A stretch of 6,304 bases of DNA, from assembly GCA_902795955.1 (NCBI GenBank), contig CADBNJ010000263.1, positions 1 to 6,304 of the forward strand, written 5' to 3'. The translations under genes were made by a program, and so were the position numbers. Within the stretch, counting starts at the first letter, position 1; every line of letters starts with the position of its first letter. Below are positions 5,840 to 6,304 of the stretch, piece after piece. The stretch comes from Oscillospiraceae bacterium (GTDB lineage Bacteria; Bacillota; Clostridia; Saccharofermentanales; Saccharofermentanaceae). Under the pieces are notes generated by a model. That model was given only the letters and a program-made list of their open reading frames with translations, did not search any database and was not told the DNA's origin.

Positions 5840-6304
5840 TTATTCACACCAGAATACCCTTCCCTCATTTCTTGCAGGTGCAGCAGGATTCTCCCCGTCA
5901 ATGTATCCTAAAGCGCAGTGACCGATGCCCTCCCATTCACCTTCTATGCCGAGATCCTTGAGCATCTTCTTATATCCGTCCTGCTCGAACTCTTCTTTGG
6001 CGCGGTGGATCCAGATACTCCCGAGCCCCAGAGAAGCTGCGGCATTCATCAGATTACCCATCATAAGACTTCCGTCATAGATGTAAGTAGGCACAGCCTT
6101 GTTTGCAAGAACAATAAGGATTACCGGTGCACCGTAGAAAGGATCAAACCCTTCCGGCCACCCGCCGATCTCCCTGTTGTCATTCGCGATCCTGTCACGC
6201 AGTTCTCTGTTGGTCACAGCAACTACAATGGCAGACTGTCTGTTCATCCCGCTCGCCGCATAAAGCCCCGCGTCGATCACCTGCTCGATCTCTTCCTCCA
6301 GCGG
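5840..6304 (-). CDS. Nitroreductase-family flavoprotein (5' end outside window)
   Basis: 154 residues are visible. The frame stays open to the window edge, so about 20-40 N-terminal residues, including the usual R-x-S-x-R FMN-binding motif, are missing. Visible marks of the small nitroreductase family are A-G-L-Y-A-A-S-G-M-N-R-Q (FMN and substrate contact), G-A-P-V-I-L-I-V, the long core helix with D-G-S-L-M-M-G-N-L and S-L-G-L-G-S-I-W-I, and the closing G-H-C-A-L-G-Y. Such enzymes use FMN and NAD(P)H to reduce nitro groups, quinones or flavins; the natural substrate is rarely known. The GTG at 6280 is an internal valine codon, not the start. It is the first visible gene of the minus-strand operon, whose promoter lies to the right of the window. 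Confidence 0.93.
   Translation of the reverse strand, partial: PLEEEIEQVIDAGLYAASGMNRQSAIVVAVTNRELRDRIANDNREIGGWPEGFDPFYGAPVILIVLANKAVPTYIYDGSLMMGNLMNAAASLGLGSIWIHRAKEEFEQDGYKKMLKDLGIEGEWEGIGHCALGYIDGENPAAPARNEGRVFWCE

Larger units (their letters stand above)
1469..6304 (-). other. Seven-gene co-directional operon
   Basis: All seven minus-strand genes are separated by at most 43 bases: the nitroreductase-GNAT gap is 43 (or an 8-base overlap if GTG 5847 is used), GNAT-ACT 22, ACT-zinc ribbon overlaps by 1, zinc ribbon-DUF3267 5, DUF3267-GDSL 8, and GDSL-hydrolase overlaps by 8. No internal promoter or terminator is evident. One transcript is therefore likely. The order runs from cytoplasmic enzymes to membrane and secreted proteins. 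Confidence 0.8.

Overview
The window looks like chromosome from a moderate-GC Gram-positive anaerobe, most likely class Clostridia. Three things support this: strong GGAGG-type ribosome binding sites, a secreted hydrolase with 20-residue aromatic/glycine cell-wall-binding repeats, and close-packed operons of families common in Clostridia (COG3603-type ACT protein, DUF3267 zincin, small nitroreductase). The genus cannot be told from the sequence. There is no phage, transposon, CRISPR, tRNA or rRNA signal, and no gene-free stretch longer than about 100 bases.

Left part (1-1455). A PAP2-family membrane phosphatase reads leftward from 884 and runs off the window at position 1. Diverging from it is a small lipoprotein gene (975-1394, plus strand) with its own likely promoter, a good ribosome binding site and a clear intrinsic terminator (1420-1455). 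The ~90-base divergent spacer holds overlapping -10 elements and a 13-base palindrome.

Right part (1469-6304). Seven genes lie head to tail on the minus strand, with overlaps or gaps of at most 43 bases. In order of transcription they are: nitroreductase (5' end outside the window), GNAT acetyltransferase, ACT-domain protein, zinc-ribbon single-pass membrane protein, DUF3267 membrane zincin, SGNH/GDSL hydrolase, and secreted NlpC/P60-like hydrolase with eight cell-wall-binding repeats. Overlaps (TAATG between the ACT and zinc-ribbon genes; an 8-base overlap with a TTG start between the last two) suggest translational coupling. The promoter must lie beyond position 6304.

The set looks like a mixed accessory operon: small-molecule and redox enzymes first, envelope-facing proteins last. 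No known system with this exact composition is recognised. The most interesting candidates for follow-up are the zinc-ribbon membrane protein beside the membrane protease, and the unnamed lipoprotein domain with its N-TG-Y-S-WG signature.
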